This document shows positions 6,731 to 17,475 of a stretch of 64,000 nt of DNA, piece by piece. Under the pieces are notes generated by a model, which saw nothing but the letters and a program-made list of their open reading frames with translations, ran no database searches and was not told the DNA's origin. A program made the translations under genes and the position numbers. Each line of letters begins with the position of its first letter. Position 1 is the first letter of the stretch. This DNA is from Chitinophagales bacterium (GTDB lineage: Bacteria; Bacteroidota; Bacteroidia; Chitinophagales; Chitinophagaceae). The stretch covers positions 588,713-652,712 of the forward strand of contig JAIXKI010000002.1 in the NCBI GenBank assembly GCA_026936105.1. Reading direction: 5' to 3'.

Positions 6731-8536
6731 ATGAAAAACTGTTTTGCCTTTGTTCTCTCCGTTATTTTTTGTTCTGTATTATCTGCCCAATCACGTCCCG
6801 GCTATCCCAAATATTATTTCAGGAACCCGTTGAATATTCCGATGGATCTTACAGCCAACATGGGTGAGCTGCGGCCGGATCACTGGCACATGGGCCTTGA
6901 TATCCGTACACAAAAAAAAGTGGGTTTGCCTGTGTATGCCGCTGCCGGCGGATATATTTCCAAGATAAAAGTTGAACCTTTTGGTTACGGCCGCAGTATT
7001 TTTATCAACCATCCGAACGGGTTGACTACAATATATGGTCACCTGAATAGTTTTTCTCCTGCATTGGAAAAATATGTGACGGAGCAGCAGTACCAACAGC
7101 AGTCCTGGGAGATAGAACTGGATTTTTCAAAAGACAAGTTTCCGGTTTTTAAAAGCCAGCTGATCGCATACAGTGGCAACACAGGCGGTTCTATGGGCCC
7201 GCATCTGCATTTCGAAATACGTGATACCAAAACCGGTAAATGCCTGAACCCGCTGTTATTCGGTTTTCCCATAAAAGATGATCAGTATCCTGAAATTTAT
7301 AAACTGGCTGTGTACGACCGGAGCAAAAGTGTGTATATGCAGGATCCTGAAATATTTTCAGTAAAGAAAACATCCGGTGAAGGGTATATTCTTTTCTCAA
7401 TGCCGGTGATGATGACGGGAATGAAGAAAGTGAGCTTTGCCATTCAGGCAATAGATAAAATGAAGAGGGGAGGAAGCCCTGATGGAATTTATTCTGCAAA
7501 GATATTTTTTGATAACAGGCCGATGTTAAGTTTTACCCTGGACAGTATCAGCTATAATGAATCATCTTATATCAATGCTCAGATAGATTACAGGTATTAT
7601 AATAAGACAGGACAATATTTTCAGCATTTATCACTGCTGCCCGGCGATCCCGGCATAGTATATAAAAAGATCAATGGCAATGGTGTTTTCAATTTGAGCG
7701 ACACCGGTTTTCACATGGTGCATATTGAAGTGCGGGATGAATATGATCATCTTTCGGAATTAAATTTCATGATCGGGTATGCAGACAGCCTGAAGAAGAA
7801 TGAAAGACCTGACAATTCAGAAAAATTCATTCCCAACGTAGCCAATAAATTTCCGAGGCCGGATTTCGTATTCTCATTGCCTTCAAACAGCCTGTACGAT
7901 ACTGTGCCTGTCATTTATTTCCGGAACAATACGGCTTCGCCTAATGCAGTTTCCGCCCTGCATCAGTTGAATGATCCTTCTTTTCCGTTGCAGTCTTTGG
8001 CAACGGTGAGAATAAAACCTGACCGGGAGATACCGGATGCCCTGAAAGAAAAAGTGGTGATCATCCGCAACGACGGTCATCGCAATGTGGTTCGTAAAGC
8101 TGAATGGGAAGATGGATGGCTTGTGTCTAAGACCGGTGACTTTGGAAATTTCCGTGCTTTTATTGATACCGTGCCTCCTTATATAAAAGATATCGGAAAA
8201 GGAGATACCGTTGTTTATGCTTCTTCGAATAGCATTGTAGTTGAGGCAAGGGATGACCCGGGTGCAGTAAAAAATTTTCGTGGCGAGATAGACGGGCAGT
8301 GGGTGCGTTTTACCAACGATAAGAAAGGCCCCTTTATTTATACCTTTGATGAATATTGTCCTTATGGAGTTCACAGATTGGCAGTGACGGTGGAGGACCT
8401 TGCAGGAAATACAGCCACTAAAACATGGTGGTTCCGCCGCGATCCTTACAAACCGCCACTCAAAAAAACGATCCATAAGAAAAAGGCCGCACCGGCTAAG
8501 AAGACAATTAATAAAAAACCCGCAAAAATAAAATAA
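6731..8536 (+). CDS. Secreted M23-family peptidase with lysine-rich tail
   Basis: A 601-residue exported protein with signal peptide MKNCFAFVLSVIFCSVLSAQ. The LytM/M23 domain comes first (about residues 30-185), with zinc ligands His53 and Asp57 in HWHMGLD and the catalytic pair His158/His160 in HLHFE. These enzymes cut peptide cross-links in peptidoglycan. A long beta-rich region of about 400 residues follows, then a basic tail of repeated KK/KKP units (about the last 30 residues). The catalytic residues look complete. The frame is open 9 bases upstream through a TTG, but the ATG at 6731 starts the signal peptide. The peroxiredoxin gene follows after 5 bases, so the two are probably co-transcribed. 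Confidence 0.85.
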   Translation: MKNCFAFVLSVIFCSVLSAQSRPGYPKYYFRNPLNIPMDLTANMGELRPDHWHMGLDIRTQKKVGLPVYAAAGGYISKIKVEPFGYGRSIFINHPNGLTTIYGHLNSFSPALEKYVTEQQYQQQSWEIELDFSKDKFPVFKSQLIAYSGNTGGSMGPHLHFEIRDTKTGKCLNPLLFGFPIKDDQYPEIYKLAVYDRSKSVYMQDPEIFSVKKTSGEGYILFSMPVMMTGMKKVSFAIQAIDKMKRGGSPDGIYSAKIFFDNRPMLSFTLDSISYNESSYINAQIDYRYYNKTGQYFQHLSLLPGDPGIVYKKINGNGVFNLSDTGFHMVHIEVRDEYDHLSELNFMIGYADSLKKNERPDNSEKFIPNVANKFPRPDFVFSLPSNSLYDTVPVIYFRNNTASPNAVSALHQLNDPSFPLQSLATVRIKPDREIPDALKEKVVIIRNDGHRNVVRKAEWEDGWLVSKTGDFGNFRAFIDTVPPYIKDIGKGDTVVYASSNSIVVEARDDPGAVKNFRGEIDGQWVRFTNDKKGPFIYTFDEYCPYGVHRLAVTVEDLAGNTATKTWWFRRDPYKPPLKKTIHKKKAAPAKKTINKKPAKIK

Positions 8537-8541
8537 TTATC

Positions 8542-9003
<462 letters not shown>

Positions 9004-9110
9004 ATTTTATTCCCATGTGTGAACATTCTTGCAGTGCATATCAGGGCACCGCTGCCTATTTTTACTTTTTATAAAAAAACAGGTATTGCTTTTTTAAACA
9101 GGAATTAAAT

Positions 9111-10109
9111 ATGCAAAGGATCTTTATTCTTATTTCAATGTTTTTTTCCCTGCAGGCACTGGCGCAGGACACAACGCTGAACAGCCTGCTGGAAGGAATG
9201 GAAGACAAGCCTAATACGCAACCACTTGCCGTGAAGATCTTTGAATCCGAAAGGCTGATCAATGCGAACACTACAGAATTGGTAGGGAAAGGGAAGATGA
9301 TCTTCCGGATCATTCATAATTTTTATGATGTGGCCGGGTCCAATGGCGGGATTAAAAATTTTTTCGGGCTTGATAATGCGGCAGATATCAAGCTGAGCTT
9401 TGAAATAGGCCTTGGTCATCGTCTTGATATGATCGCTTCCCGTGATCGCGGCGGTGAAAATTATCAGACTGATTTCAGCCGGGTGCAAAAACTTTGGGAA
9501 CTCGGTTTCAAATACCGTATTGCAGAGCAAAGAGAAAATGATCCAGCCCATCCTTTATCTGTTGTAATATTCGCCAATACGGCAGTGGCTTCTATGCCTT
9601 CACAACATTTCAATCCTCCTTACACAGATTCTGCGGAAACGACATTTAAAAATTTTTCTGAAAGACTTAGTAATACTGTTCAGCTTATTATTGCCCGTAA
9701 GTTTGGAAATGCAAGTGTTGAACTGATCCCTTCTTATGTACACAGAAACCGTGTGATTCCGGGTGATGACCGGTCATTGTTTGCATTAGGCGGCGCTGCC
9801 CGTATTCCGGTTACAAGAAACCTTGCGTTTATCATAGATTATTTTCATGTATTTCATTCGCAGCAGGCAAAAGATTTTTATAAAGATCCCAACTCAGCTG
9901 TACATCCTTCGCAAAAGTTTTATGATCCGCTGGGTATCGGATTTGAATTTCTTACGGCAGGCCATGTGTTTCATTTGAATTTTACCAATGCCACCGAGAT
10001 ACTCGAAAACCGTTTTATTCCGAGAACAGTGACATCCTGGGGCAAAGGTCAGTTTCGCTGGGGCTTCACCATTGCCCGGACATTTGTACTGTGGAGAGAG
10101 AAGAGATAG
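9111..10109 (+). CDS. DUF5777-family outer-membrane beta-barrel protein
   Basis: A 332-residue exported protein with signal peptide MQRIFILISMFFSLQALAQ. The body has FESERLINANTTELVGKGKMIFRI, FFGLDNAADIKLSFEIGLG and LGFKYRI, the alternating pattern of the DUF5777 barrel family of Bacteroidota. The family is thought to sit in the outer membrane, but no transport substrate or partner is known. Relatives often lie beside cytochrome or YceI-like genes; here the neighbours are a peroxiredoxin and birA, which give no clear hint. Confidence 0.75.
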   Translation: MQRIFILISMFFSLQALAQDTTLNSLLEGMEDKPNTQPLAVKIFESERLINANTTELVGKGKMIFRIIHNFYDVAGSNGGIKNFFGLDNAADIKLSFEIGLGHRLDMIASRDRGGENYQTDFSRVQKLWELGFKYRIAEQRENDPAHPLSVVIFANTAVASMPSQHFNPPYTDSAETTFKNFSERLSNTVQLIIARKFGNASVELIPSYVHRNRVIPGDDRSLFALGGAARIPVTRNLAFIIDYFHVFHSQQAKDFYKDPNSAVHPSQKFYDPLGIGFEFLTAGHVFHLNFTNATEILENRFIPRTVTSWGKGQFRWGFTIARTFVLWREKR

Positions 10110-10123
10110 GCCGGTGTTGCAAA

Positions 10124-10897
10124 CTATATTATCCATTCCACTTCACCGAAATTAAATTCTTCTTCCTGCTTATGTTTTGCCATAAGTTTACCTGAAGGTG
10201 TTACGCCAAGAATGACCGCTTCAAAGATCCGCTTTCCTTTTTTCAGCTTCACTTTTTCATTCTTTTTGTAAAGACAGGAAAGATAGGTTGAAAAAATATT
10301 TTCAAAATCTTCCGTGATCAGTTGCCTGAATCGTTTATCCAGATTGTTGCAAAGTTCTTTTGCTAATGTGAACGGATCGAAAGTCTTGCCGGTTATTTGA
10401 TGAAGGGATACCGGGTTTTTCAGTTCCGGTACAAATCTTTTTTGATTGATGTTGATCCCTATTCCTGCAATGGCCCATTGCCACCGGTCTTTTTCCGGAT
10501 ACCCGGTACCCACCACGTTTTCTATAAGTATGCCGCCTGCCTTTCTGTCTTGCCAATAAAGATCATTAGGCCATTTGATCTTCGTTTTTTCTCCGGCATA
10601 TCGGGAAAAAAAATCATGAACGCCAACGGCAACACAGGCGGATAGCCTGAATTGTTCGGTTAGTTGCAAAGGCCGGGGGTCAATGATAATACTTAAAATG
10701 ATGCTTTCATCTTTTCCGCTGACCCATGACTTTCCCCTCTGGCCCTTTCCCTGCACCTGCTCATGGGCAAAAACGGAAAGCCCGTGATATGCCAAACCTT
10801 CATGCAGCAGCTTCCGGGCATAGTTATTGGTACTGTCAACAGACTGTAGTTCAAGGAATGATATTCCTAAGGTTTTGTTGATGGGAGGTTGTGGCAA
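10124..10897 (-). CDS. birA: Biotin-acetyl-CoA-carboxylase ligase (catalytic domain only)
   Basis: A 257-residue ligase that activates biotin as biotinyl-AMP and attaches it to the carboxyl carrier protein. SVDSTNNYA, the loop GKGQRGKSWVSG and KIKWPNDLYW with GGILIEN are the standard BPL/LipB signatures. The short C-terminal SH3-like domain is present (about residues 210-257). The N-terminal helix-turn-helix of E. coli BirA is absent, so it should not act as a repressor. It is convergent with the DUF5777 gene and divergent from rsfS. Confidence 0.93.
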   Translation of the reverse strand: MPQPPINKTLGISFLELQSVDSTNNYARKLLHEGLAYHGLSVFAHEQVQGKGQRGKSWVSGKDESIILSIIIDPRPLQLTEQFRLSACVAVGVHDFFSRYAGEKTKIKWPNDLYWQDRKAGGILIENVVGTGYPEKDRWQWAIAGIGININQKRFVPELKNPVSLHQITGKTFDPFTLAKELCNNLDKRFRQLITEDFENIFSTYLSCLYKKNEKVKLKKGKRIFEAVILGVTPSGKLMAKHKQEEEFNFGEVEWII

Positions 10898-11032
10898 TTA
10901 ATTGTTATTTTTGACAAAGTAAATGAGTTTATGGATTGGGTAGTAAGTTGCAGGTAACGTGCATCCATTCCCGCCAAAAACTAAAGCAATAATCGGTTCG
11001 GCCGGAAGGCGGACAAAAAAACATATTCATAT

Positions 11033-11452
11033 TTGGAACAACTGGCAATATTGAGTAACCGTAACCCGAGAACTGCCGGAAGAAAAAGTGCAGGTCGGTT
11101 AACAAGAAATTCAAAGATCATCAAAACTATTATCAACGCTATTCAGGCAAAAAAAGGAGAAAATATTGTCTCCCTCGACCTGCGTAAAATTGACGAAGCG
11201 GTTGCTGATTTTTTCATTATTTGTGAAGCCAATAACCAGCCACAAATCAGGTCGCTGTCCGAAAACGTGGAAAGACAGGTTTTCGAAAAATGTAATGAAA
11301 AGCCCTACCATCAGGAAGGATACCAGTCAATGAAGTGGGTGCTTATAGATTATGTGAATGTGGTGGTACATATCATGACTCCTGAAACAAGAAATTTCTA
11401 CAAGCTGGAGGAAATGTGGAACGATGGTAAAGCTGAAAAACACAGCGATTAG
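11033..11452 (+). CDS. rsfS: Ribosome silencing factor RsfS
   Basis: A 139-residue member of the RsfS/Iojap family, which binds ribosomal protein uL14 and blocks subunit joining when nutrients are short. Signatures are IVSLDLRKIDEAVADFFIICEANNQPQIRS, YQSMKWVLIDYVNVVVHIM and the acidic end FYKLEEMWNDG. No in-frame ATG exists upstream of the domain: the frame opens with TTG at 11033 after a stop at 10982, and another TTG lies at 11051. The N-terminal tail of about 30 basic residues is therefore uncertain. It is followed after 70 bases by ftsH, an order common in Chitinophagaceae. Confidence 0.88.
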   Translation: MEQLAILSNRNPRTAGRKSAGRLTRNSKIIKTIINAIQAKKGENIVSLDLRKIDEAVADFFIICEANNQPQIRSLSENVERQVFEKCNEKPYHQEGYQSMKWVLIDYVNVVVHIMTPETRNFYKLEEMWNDGKAEKHSD

Positions 11453-11522
11453 TTAAATGTTGAAATAGCGTAAACTTATTTTCATAATAATCCGTAAATA
11501 GCAGGAATTCAGAAAAGACAAC

Positions 11523-13640
11523 ATGGCACAGGAACCATACAACAGAAATGATAAAGGAGGGTTGCCCCGTTTTAACCGGCAGTCCGGTGATGACCCGGGA
11601 CAAACACCCCGCAAAGGACCGAAGTTCAGCATCTATTGGATCTATGCAATAATCTTTGCCGTATTAATCGGCTCTTATTGGTTTGGACCTTTTTCCACCA
11701 ATATGGTCAAGATCAACAGCATTGATTTCAAACAAATGGTGCAGAATGGGCAGGTGGACAAATATGTAATCGTTGACAACCGTAAAATGGTAAAAGTTTT
11801 TTTGACCAAAGACGGGATTACTGCACATAAGAATGAATTGCAGACCGGCGTGAACGGCAAGGTGAACGATGAAGGGCCTCAAATGTATTTCCGCATCGTT
11901 TCCGGTGAAGACTTCAACAAAGAGATGTCCGATTTTTATAAAGCCACACCCACTGTGAAAGAAATCCCCTATGATGTAGAGAATGAGAAAGACTGGCTGG
12001 GCGGTATCATGCAATTCATCTTTCCCGTTTTATTGTTTGTCGGTTTGTGGATACTGCTGATGCGTAAGATGGGCGGTGGCGCTGGTGGCGGCGGTGGCCC
12101 GGGTGGTATTTTTAATATCGGAAAATCTAAAGCCACTTTGTTTGACAAAGGCACAAAGGTGAACATCACTTTTGCCGATGTTGCCGGATTGGATGAAGCG
12201 AAAGTGGAAGTGATGGAGATTGTTGACTTTTTAAAGAATCCCAAAAAATATACAAGCCTTGGAGGCAAGATACCCAAAGGCGCTCTGCTGATAGGCCCTC
12301 CGGGAACGGGAAAAACATTGCTGGCCAAAGCAATGGCAGGTGAAGCCCAGGTTCCTTTCTTCAGCCTGAGCGGAAGTGATTTTGTGGAAATGTTCGTAGG
12401 CGTGGGCGCCAGCCGTGTCCGTGACCTTTTCAAACAGGCCAGGGAAAAAGCTCCCTGCATCATCTTCATTGATGAAATCGATGCTATAGGACGTGCCAGA
12501 GGAAAGAATGTGATGATGAGTAATGATGAAAGAGAGAGTACGCTGAATCAGTTGCTGGTGGAAATGGATGGCTTCGGAACAGATTCCGGAATCATTGTTC
12601 TGGCAGCTACCAACAGGCCTGATGTGCTGGATAACGCTTTGTTGAGGCCGGGCCGTTTTGACAGGCAAATTTCCATAGATAAGCCTGACCTTAAGGGGCG
12701 TGAAGCTATTTTTAAAGTTCATCTGAAACCAATCAAGGTTTCCAAGACACTCGATATTCATAAACTCGCAGAGCAGACTCCCGGGTTTGCCGGCGCCGAT
12801 ATAGCCAATGTATGTAATGAAGCGGCATTGATCGCTGCAAGAAAAGGAAAAGAAGCAGTGGAAATGGAAGACTTCCAGGATGCGGTGGACCGGGTGATCG
12901 GCGGACTGGAGAAAAAGAACAAGATCATTTCTCCCGAAGAAAAAAAGATCATTGCTTATCATGAAGCAGGACATGCAATTTGCGGATGGTTCCTGGAGCA
13001 TGCTTATCCTTTACTGAAAGTAACTATTGTTCCGAGAGGCACTGCGGCATTGGGATATGCGCAATACACACCCAAGGAACAGTATCTCTATAACATTGAT
13101 CAGTTAGAAGATCAGATCTGCATGACGCTGGGCGGACGTGCCAGCGAAGAGATCTTCTTCAATAAGATTTCCACCGGAGCACAGAATGACCTTCAGCAGG
13201 TCACCAAGATCGCTTATGCCATGGTGACGGTGTATGGAATGAATGACAAGATAGGCAATGTAAGTTTTTATGATCCGCAGCAGGGAACTGATTATAATTT
13301 CACCAAGCCTTACAGTGATGAAACGGCTAAGGTGATAGATGAAGAAGTGAGAAAACTGATTGACAGCGCCTATGAAAGGACCAAGAAATTGCTGATCGAG
13401 AAAAAAGAACAGGTGGAGAAACTGGCTGAAGCATTGTTGCAGCGGGAAGTATTGTTCCAGAGTGATGTGGAAACATTGATCGGCAAACGCCCGTTTGAAG
13501 AAAAGAAAGTGCTGGAAGTAGATGAAGCGGCTGCTCATCAGACCACGGAAGAACCGGCTCCTGCAGCCGAAGTGAAGAAAGAAGAAAAAAGAGAAAGCGG
13601 TGAACAGGCAGGCAATTTCGGACTGGCGCCTTCTGTTTAA
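11523..13640 (+). CDS. ftsH: ATP-dependent zinc metalloprotease FtsH
   Basis: A 705-residue membrane protease that extracts and degrades membrane and regulatory proteins. Two membrane segments (about 35-55 and 160-180) frame a small periplasmic domain. The AAA module follows, with Walker A GPPGTGKT at 258-265, Walker [11 protein letters not shown] and the arginine-finger region LRPGRFDRQ. The zinc site is His480-Glu-Ala-Gly-His484. A glycine-rich linker ([12 protein letters not shown]) joins membrane and AAA parts. The acidic, Ala/Glu/Lys-rich tail is not conserved. The LUD-domain gene follows after 9 bases and is probably co-transcribed. Confidence 0.97.
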   Translation: MAQEPYNRNDKGGLPRFNRQSGDDPGQTPRKGPKFSIYWIYAIIFAVLIGSYWFGPFSTNMVKINSIDFKQMVQNGQVDKYVIVDNRKMVKVFLTKDGITAHKNELQTGVNGKVNDEGPQMYFRIVSGEDFNKEMSDFYKATPTVKEIPYDVENEKDWLGGIMQFIFPVLLFVGLWILLMRKMGGGAGGGGGPGGIFNIGKSKATLFDKGTKVNITFADVAGLDEAKVEVMEIVDFLKNPKKYTSLGGKIPKGALLIGPPGTGKTLLAKAMAGEAQVPFFSLSGSDFVEMFVGVGASRVRDLFKQAREKAPCIIFIDEIDAIGRARGKNVMMSNDERESTLNQLLVEMDGFGTDSGIIVLAATNRPDVLDNALLRPGRFDRQISIDKPDLKGREAIFKVHLKPIKVSKTLDIHKLAEQTPGFAGADIANVCNEAALIAARKGKEAVEMEDFQDAVDRVIGGLEKKNKIISPEEKKIIAYHEAGHAICGWFLEHAYPLLKVTIVPRGTAALGYAQYTPKEQYLYNIDQLEDQICMTLGGRASEEIFFNKISTGAQNDLQQVTKIAYAMVTVYGMNDKIGNVSFYDPQQGTDYNFTKPYSDETAKVIDEEVRKLIDSAYERTKKLLIEKKEQVEKLAEALLQREVLFQSDVETLIGKRPFEEKKVLEVDEAAAHQTTEEPAPAAEVKKEEKRESGEQAGNFGLAPSV

Positions 13641-13649
13641 CTTTGAATC

Positions 13650-14285
13650 ATGGCGATCTCTCCATCCAAAGAAAATATTCTGAAAAAGATTCGCAAGGCG
13701 TTGAGTCATTCAACACCTCTTCCTTTTCCGCAAAAAGAATCAAAACAATTTTTTTTCAAACCGCAAAACCAGGAACTGGAGTTCGAATTTGCCGCTCAGT
13801 TTACCAGGCTGCAGGGCAAATTCATTTATTGCCTGAATCATGATGAATTGATCTCGCAATTGAAAGATCTTTTATCAAAGCGGAAATGGAATAAAGTGTA
13901 TTGCAGGGAAGAAGGGCTTCGTTCTGTTCTGAAGCAAAACGGCTTCGATCAGTTCTCCGATGTAGCGCTCAAAGATTGTGATGTGGCGCTTACCGGTTGT
14001 GAAGCCCTGGTAGCGAGGACCGGAAGCATCGTATTAAGCGCTGCGCAGCAAAGCGGACGCACGGTAAGCGTGTATGCACCGGTGCATATCTGCATTGCCT
14101 ATGTGAATCAGCTTGTTTATGACATTAAAGATGCCTTGCAACTGGTAAAGGATAAATATGGCGATCATCTTCCGTCATTGATCACATTTGCAACCGGCCC
14201 CAGCCGCACTGCCGACATTGAAAAAACACTGGTAGTGGGAGTACATGGACCGGGAGAAGTATATTTAATGCTGGTGGAAGCATAA
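13650..14285 (+). CDS. LUD-domain protein (LutC/YkgG-like)
   Basis: A 211-residue protein of the LUD (LutC) family. The C-terminal signatures ALVARTGSIVLS, TVSVYAPVHICIAYVNQLVYDI and FATGPSRTADIEKTLVVGVHGPGEVYLMLVE are clear. LutC works with LutA and LutB in lactate oxidation, but neither is nearby and the position behind ftsH is the usual one in this group, so a lactate role is not supported here. No signal peptide or membrane segment is seen. A CDP-diglyceride synthetase often comes next in relatives; here it is a GGCT-like gene. Confidence 0.82.
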   Translation: MAISPSKENILKKIRKALSHSTPLPFPQKESKQFFFKPQNQELEFEFAAQFTRLQGKFIYCLNHDELISQLKDLLSKRKWNKVYCREEGLRSVLKQNGFDQFSDVALKDCDVALTGCEALVARTGSIVLSAAQQSGRTVSVYAPVHICIAYVNQLVYDIKDALQLVKDKYGDHLPSLITFATGPSRTADIEKTLVVGVHGPGEVYLMLVEA

Positions 14286-14312
14286 TTCATTTTGCCTTAG
14301 TATTTTTATGGT

Positions 14313-14738
14313 ATGTCAGACTATAACATTTATCCTGTTTTCGTGTATGGTTCCCTGCGCAGCGGATTCAAAAGCCCTGCTTATGAATACATCAGCCGTT
14401 ATTTCACTTTAGTGAGTGAAGCCAGAGTGAAAGGTAAATTGATGGACCTGGGCAGTTATCCTGCCGGCATTCCTGCTGATGATGATTCCTTCATCGTCGG
14501 AGAACTGTATGATATAAAAAGAAAAGAAGAATTTGACTGGGCTATCAGTCAGCTGGATGATTATGAAGGCGTGAATGTGGAAGCTGATGAAATGCAGTTG
14601 TACCGCCGTGAACTCACCGATGTATATTTCAACGACACAGTTACAAAAGCATGGATCTACTGGTATAATGGTGATGTGAGCGGCAAGCCGGTTATTACTT
14701 CAGGGGATCTAATCAGTTATTTTCAACAAAAGAGGTGA
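14313..14738 (+). CDS. Gamma-glutamylcyclotransferase-family protein
   Basis: A 141-residue protein with the GGCT/AIG2 fold signature VFVYGSLRSG near the start, a middle KLMDLGSYPAGIP and VGELYDI, where the Glu of GELY is the likely catalytic acid of the family. Such enzymes release 5-oxoproline from gamma-glutamyl compounds, though many bacterial members have no known substrate. The stop overlaps the next gene's GTG start as GTGA, so it is translationally coupled to lpxH. Confidence 0.8.
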   Translation: MSDYNIYPVFVYGSLRSGFKSPAYEYISRYFTLVSEARVKGKLMDLGSYPAGIPADDDSFIVGELYDIKRKEEFDWAISQLDDYEGVNVEADEMQLYRRELTDVYFNDTVTKAWIYWYNGDVSGKPVITSGDLISYFQQKR

Positions 14739-15529
14739 ACAGAGTGCAATTAACTCCCGGGAAAAAAATTTATTTCTTGTCCGATTTTCATCTCGGGGCG
14801 CCCGATCATGCATCCAGCCTGGAGCGGGAAAAAATTGTAGTCCGCTTTCTGGAGGAAATAAAAAATGATGCAGCGGAAATATTCCTTGCCGGAGACCTGT
14901 TTGATTTCTGGTATGAATACCGCAAAGTGGTTCCGAAAGGATTCACCCGCCTGCTGGGAAAACTTGCCGGGCTCACCGACTCAGGAATACCGGTTCATTT
15001 TTTTGTGGGCAATCATGACATGTGGATGAAAGATTATTTCCAGGCCGAACTGAATATTCCCGTTTATTTTAAGCCGGTGCAACTGGAACGTAATGGAAAA
15101 AAATTCTTTATCGGCCATGGTGATGGGTTGGGCCCGGGAGATCATGGATATAAAAGATTGAAAAAAATATTCCGTAATCGTTTCTTTCAATGGCTGTTTG
15201 GTATTTTACCTCCCATCTTCGGTATGGGGCTTGCTCATTATTTAAGCCGGCGCAGCCGGGCACAGACAGGGGCTTCGGAAGAAGTGTTCCTGGGCGAGGA
15301 TAAAGAGTGGCTGATCATCTTTTGCAAAGACGTGCTGAAAAAAGAACATTATGATTATTTCATTTTCGGGCACCGTCATCTTGCCATAGATTATCAACTG
15401 GCTCCGGATAGCAGATATATCAATCTCGGGGACTGGATCCATTATTTCACTTATGCCGTCTTCGACGGTGAGAAACTGGAACTGAGATCTTACCTGGGAA
15501 AAGATGATAAGATCATAAGAAAAACATGA
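14735..15529 (+). CDS. lpxH: UDP-2,3-diacylglucosamine diphosphatase (LpxH-like)
   Basis: A 264-residue metallophosphoesterase that makes lipid X from UDP-2,3-diacylglucosamine in lipid A synthesis. The metal-binding motifs appear in order: DFHLG, GDLFDFW, GNHDMW, GHGDG and GHRHLA. The insert after GHGDGLGPGDHGYK fits LpxH rather than a generic phosphoesterase. The GTG start overlaps the upstream stop by 4 bases, and its own stop overlaps the next ATG by 4 bases (ATGA), so three genes are tightly coupled. Confidence 0.88.
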   Translation: MNRVQLTPGKKIYFLSDFHLGAPDHASSLEREKIVVRFLEEIKNDAAEIFLAGDLFDFWYEYRKVVPKGFTRLLGKLAGLTDSGIPVHFFVGNHDMWMKDYFQAELNIPVYFKPVQLERNGKKFFIGHGDGLGPGDHGYKRLKKIFRNRFFQWLFGILPPIFGMGLAHYLSRRSRAQTGASEEVFLGEDKEWLIIFCKDVLKKEHYDYFIFGHRHLAIDYQLAPDSRYINLGDWIHYFTYAVFDGEKLELRSYLGKDDKIIRKT

Positions 15530-16335
15530 AAAGGATAGTATTGGCCATAGCAGTAATTCTGATGTCGCTTTTTGTAAAAGCACAAAGCGACACTTCTTTT
15601 CACTTGATCCGTGCCATAGAAGGTGACATCGTTTCCTTTACTGTTGACAACCTCGATAATGTTTATGTTCTCAGCAGCAGGAACCAGGTGAAAAAACTGG
15701 ATCAGAACGGCGATTCGGTGGCTGTATTCAATGATGTAAAAAAATTTGGCCGGGCCACTTTGATAGATGTTTCCAATCCGCTTAAGATCCTGCTCTATTA
15801 TAAAGATTTTTCCACCGTAGTTGTCCTGGACCGGTTTCTCACTGTCAGAAGTATCATTGATCTCCGCAAGCTGAATATTTTTCAGGCAAAAGCTGTCGGC
15901 CAATCTTATGATAATAAAATATGGGTGTATGATGAAGTGGAAAATAAACTGAAGAAAATTGATGAGGACGGTAAACTGTTGATGGAAACTCCCGACTTCC
16001 GCCTGCTGTTCGGTGAAGCCATAAACCCGCAGAAGATCTTTGATGAGGATAAATATGTTTATCTCTATGATTCTGCCCGTGCCGTTTTTGTATTCGATTA
16101 TTTCGGCACGCTGAAAAATAAAATCCTGATCACCGGATGGAAAGATTTTAAAGTGGCAGGTAAATATATTTATGGTTCTGCGGGAGACACCCTGTACCGG
16201 TATGAGATCAGCAGTTTCCGGGTGGATGAATGGAACCTGCCCCCGGAACTTAAGGGAGCAAAATCATTTAACTTCACGTCCGACCGGTTGTTTTCCTTAA
16301 AAGACAATGAACTGCGGGTTTATAAGTTTCAATGA
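15526..16335 (+). CDS. Secreted beta-propeller-like protein of unknown function
   Basis: A 269-residue protein with signal peptide MKRIVLAIAVILMSLFVKAQ. The body repeats short beta units such as NVYVLSSRNQVKKLDQNGD, KIWVYDEVENKLKKIDEDG and VYLYDSARAVFVFDYFG, which suggests a propeller of about six blades. No catalytic motif is seen. The start overlaps the lpxH stop (ATGA). It may be an envelope protein that happens to share the lpxH operon. Confidence 0.6.
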   Translation: MKRIVLAIAVILMSLFVKAQSDTSFHLIRAIEGDIVSFTVDNLDNVYVLSSRNQVKKLDQNGDSVAVFNDVKKFGRATLIDVSNPLKILLYYKDFSTVVVLDRFLTVRSIIDLRKLNIFQAKAVGQSYDNKIWVYDEVENKLKKIDEDGKLLMETPDFRLLFGEAINPQKIFDEDKYVYLYDSARAVFVFDYFGTLKNKILITGWKDFKVAGKYIYGSAGDTLYRYEISSFRVDEWNLPPELKGAKSFNFTSDRLFSLKDNELRVYKFQ

Positions 16336-16386
16336 GTCTCAGATCCGGCAGATTCGATATTTTAGCGTTCAATTTATTAATGGATC

Positions 16387-17475
16387 ATGAATGATTTTTT
16401 GCAGCAGGTCTGGTGGGATAATACCGTGAAAAGTTATCTTGTCGTATTGGGCATCCTGTTGTTTTTATTGCTCATTAAAAGATTTGTGTCCCGGTATTTT
16501 GCCGGCCTGGTGTCAAGGGTGATCAACAGGCGGTGGAAGAATGTGGAACGACTCTCCTTTGTCAACCTGATTGCACATCCTCTTTATATCTTTTTAACCA
16601 TCCTGATCGCCCTTGTTTCACTTCATAAATTGAAATTCCCTCAGCAACTGAATATTGAGATCTATGATTTCACTTTGCTCCAGGTCTTTCACAAACTCGG
16701 AAGGCTGATTCTCATCATTGCGTTCATAAGGTTATTGCTACGGATCATAGATTTTTTTGCTATTGTCCTTGGCCGGAGAGCTGAACTTACTCCCGATCCG
16801 GCCGACAATCAACTGGTGGTCTTCTTTAAAGATTTTTTCAAAGCGGTCATTGTCATTGCCGGCATTCTGATGATCATGAGTTTTGTCTTTGACCTTAATG
16901 TCGGGAGTTTCCTTACCGGCCTGAGTATTATGGGAGCCGCCATTGCACTGGCATTGAGGGAAAGCCTGGAAAATCTTATCGCCTCCTTTATCATATTTTT
17001 TGACAAGCCTTTCACTACGGGAGATTTTGTGAAAGTGCAGAATTTCAGCGGTACCATAGAAAAGATCGGATTGAGAAGCACAAGGATAAGAACGGTTCCT
17101 ACCTCTTATATCAGTGTTCCGAACAAACAGATGGTGGACACCATTATTGACAATATCTCTTTGAGCAAACAGACAAGAGGAGAACTGAGGCTTGAAGTGG
17201 AACTTTCCACTTCTTCCGAAAAACTGGAACAACTCCTTTCAGGTATCCGTTCCATTTTAAAGAATGAAAAGATCCAGAACTATCAACTGGTACTGGATGC
17301 CATTACTGGAAATTCATTCAAGATAAACGCCGACTATTACACGGCGCCCTTGTCGCTCGCCGACTTCAATGCCTTCAAGGAAATGGTGAATATGTCTGTC
17401 CTGAAACTGATGGAATCTTTGAAAATAAATATGGCAGGCGCCAGCACCATAGTTTCCCTTACCGGGAAGCAGTAG
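16387..17475 (+). CDS. MscS-family mechanosensitive ion channel
   Basis: A 362-residue channel. There are four or five hydrophobic segments before the pore helix, and the pore/lining signature GAAIALALRESLENLIASFIIFF followed by DKPFTTGDFVKV is diagnostic. The beta domain NFSGTIEKIGLRSTRIRT and the C-terminal alpha/beta domain complete it. It releases solutes under hypo-osmotic stress. The 3' end overlaps the convergent thioredoxin-like gene by 17 bases. Confidence 0.92.
   Translation: MNDFLQQVWWDNTVKSYLVVLGILLFLLLIKRFVSRYFAGLVSRVINRRWKNVERLSFVNLIAHPLYIFLTILIALVSLHKLKFPQQLNIEIYDFTLLQVFHKLGRLILIIAFIRLLLRIIDFFAIVLGRRAELTPDPADNQLVVFFKDFFKAVIVIAGILMIMSFVFDLNVGSFLTGLSIMGAAIALALRESLENLIASFIIFFDKPFTTGDFVKVQNFSGTIEKIGLRSTRIRTVPTSYISVPNKQMVDTIIDNISLSKQTRGELRLEVELSTSSEKLEQLLSGIRSILKNEKIQNYQLVLDAITGNSFKINADYYTAPLSLADFNAFKEMVNMSVLKLMESLKINMAGASTIVSLTGKQ

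Noticed and set aside
12231-13001. 256-codon open frame antisense to ftsH
   Set aside because: No family resemblance and it opposes the conserved AAA domain.
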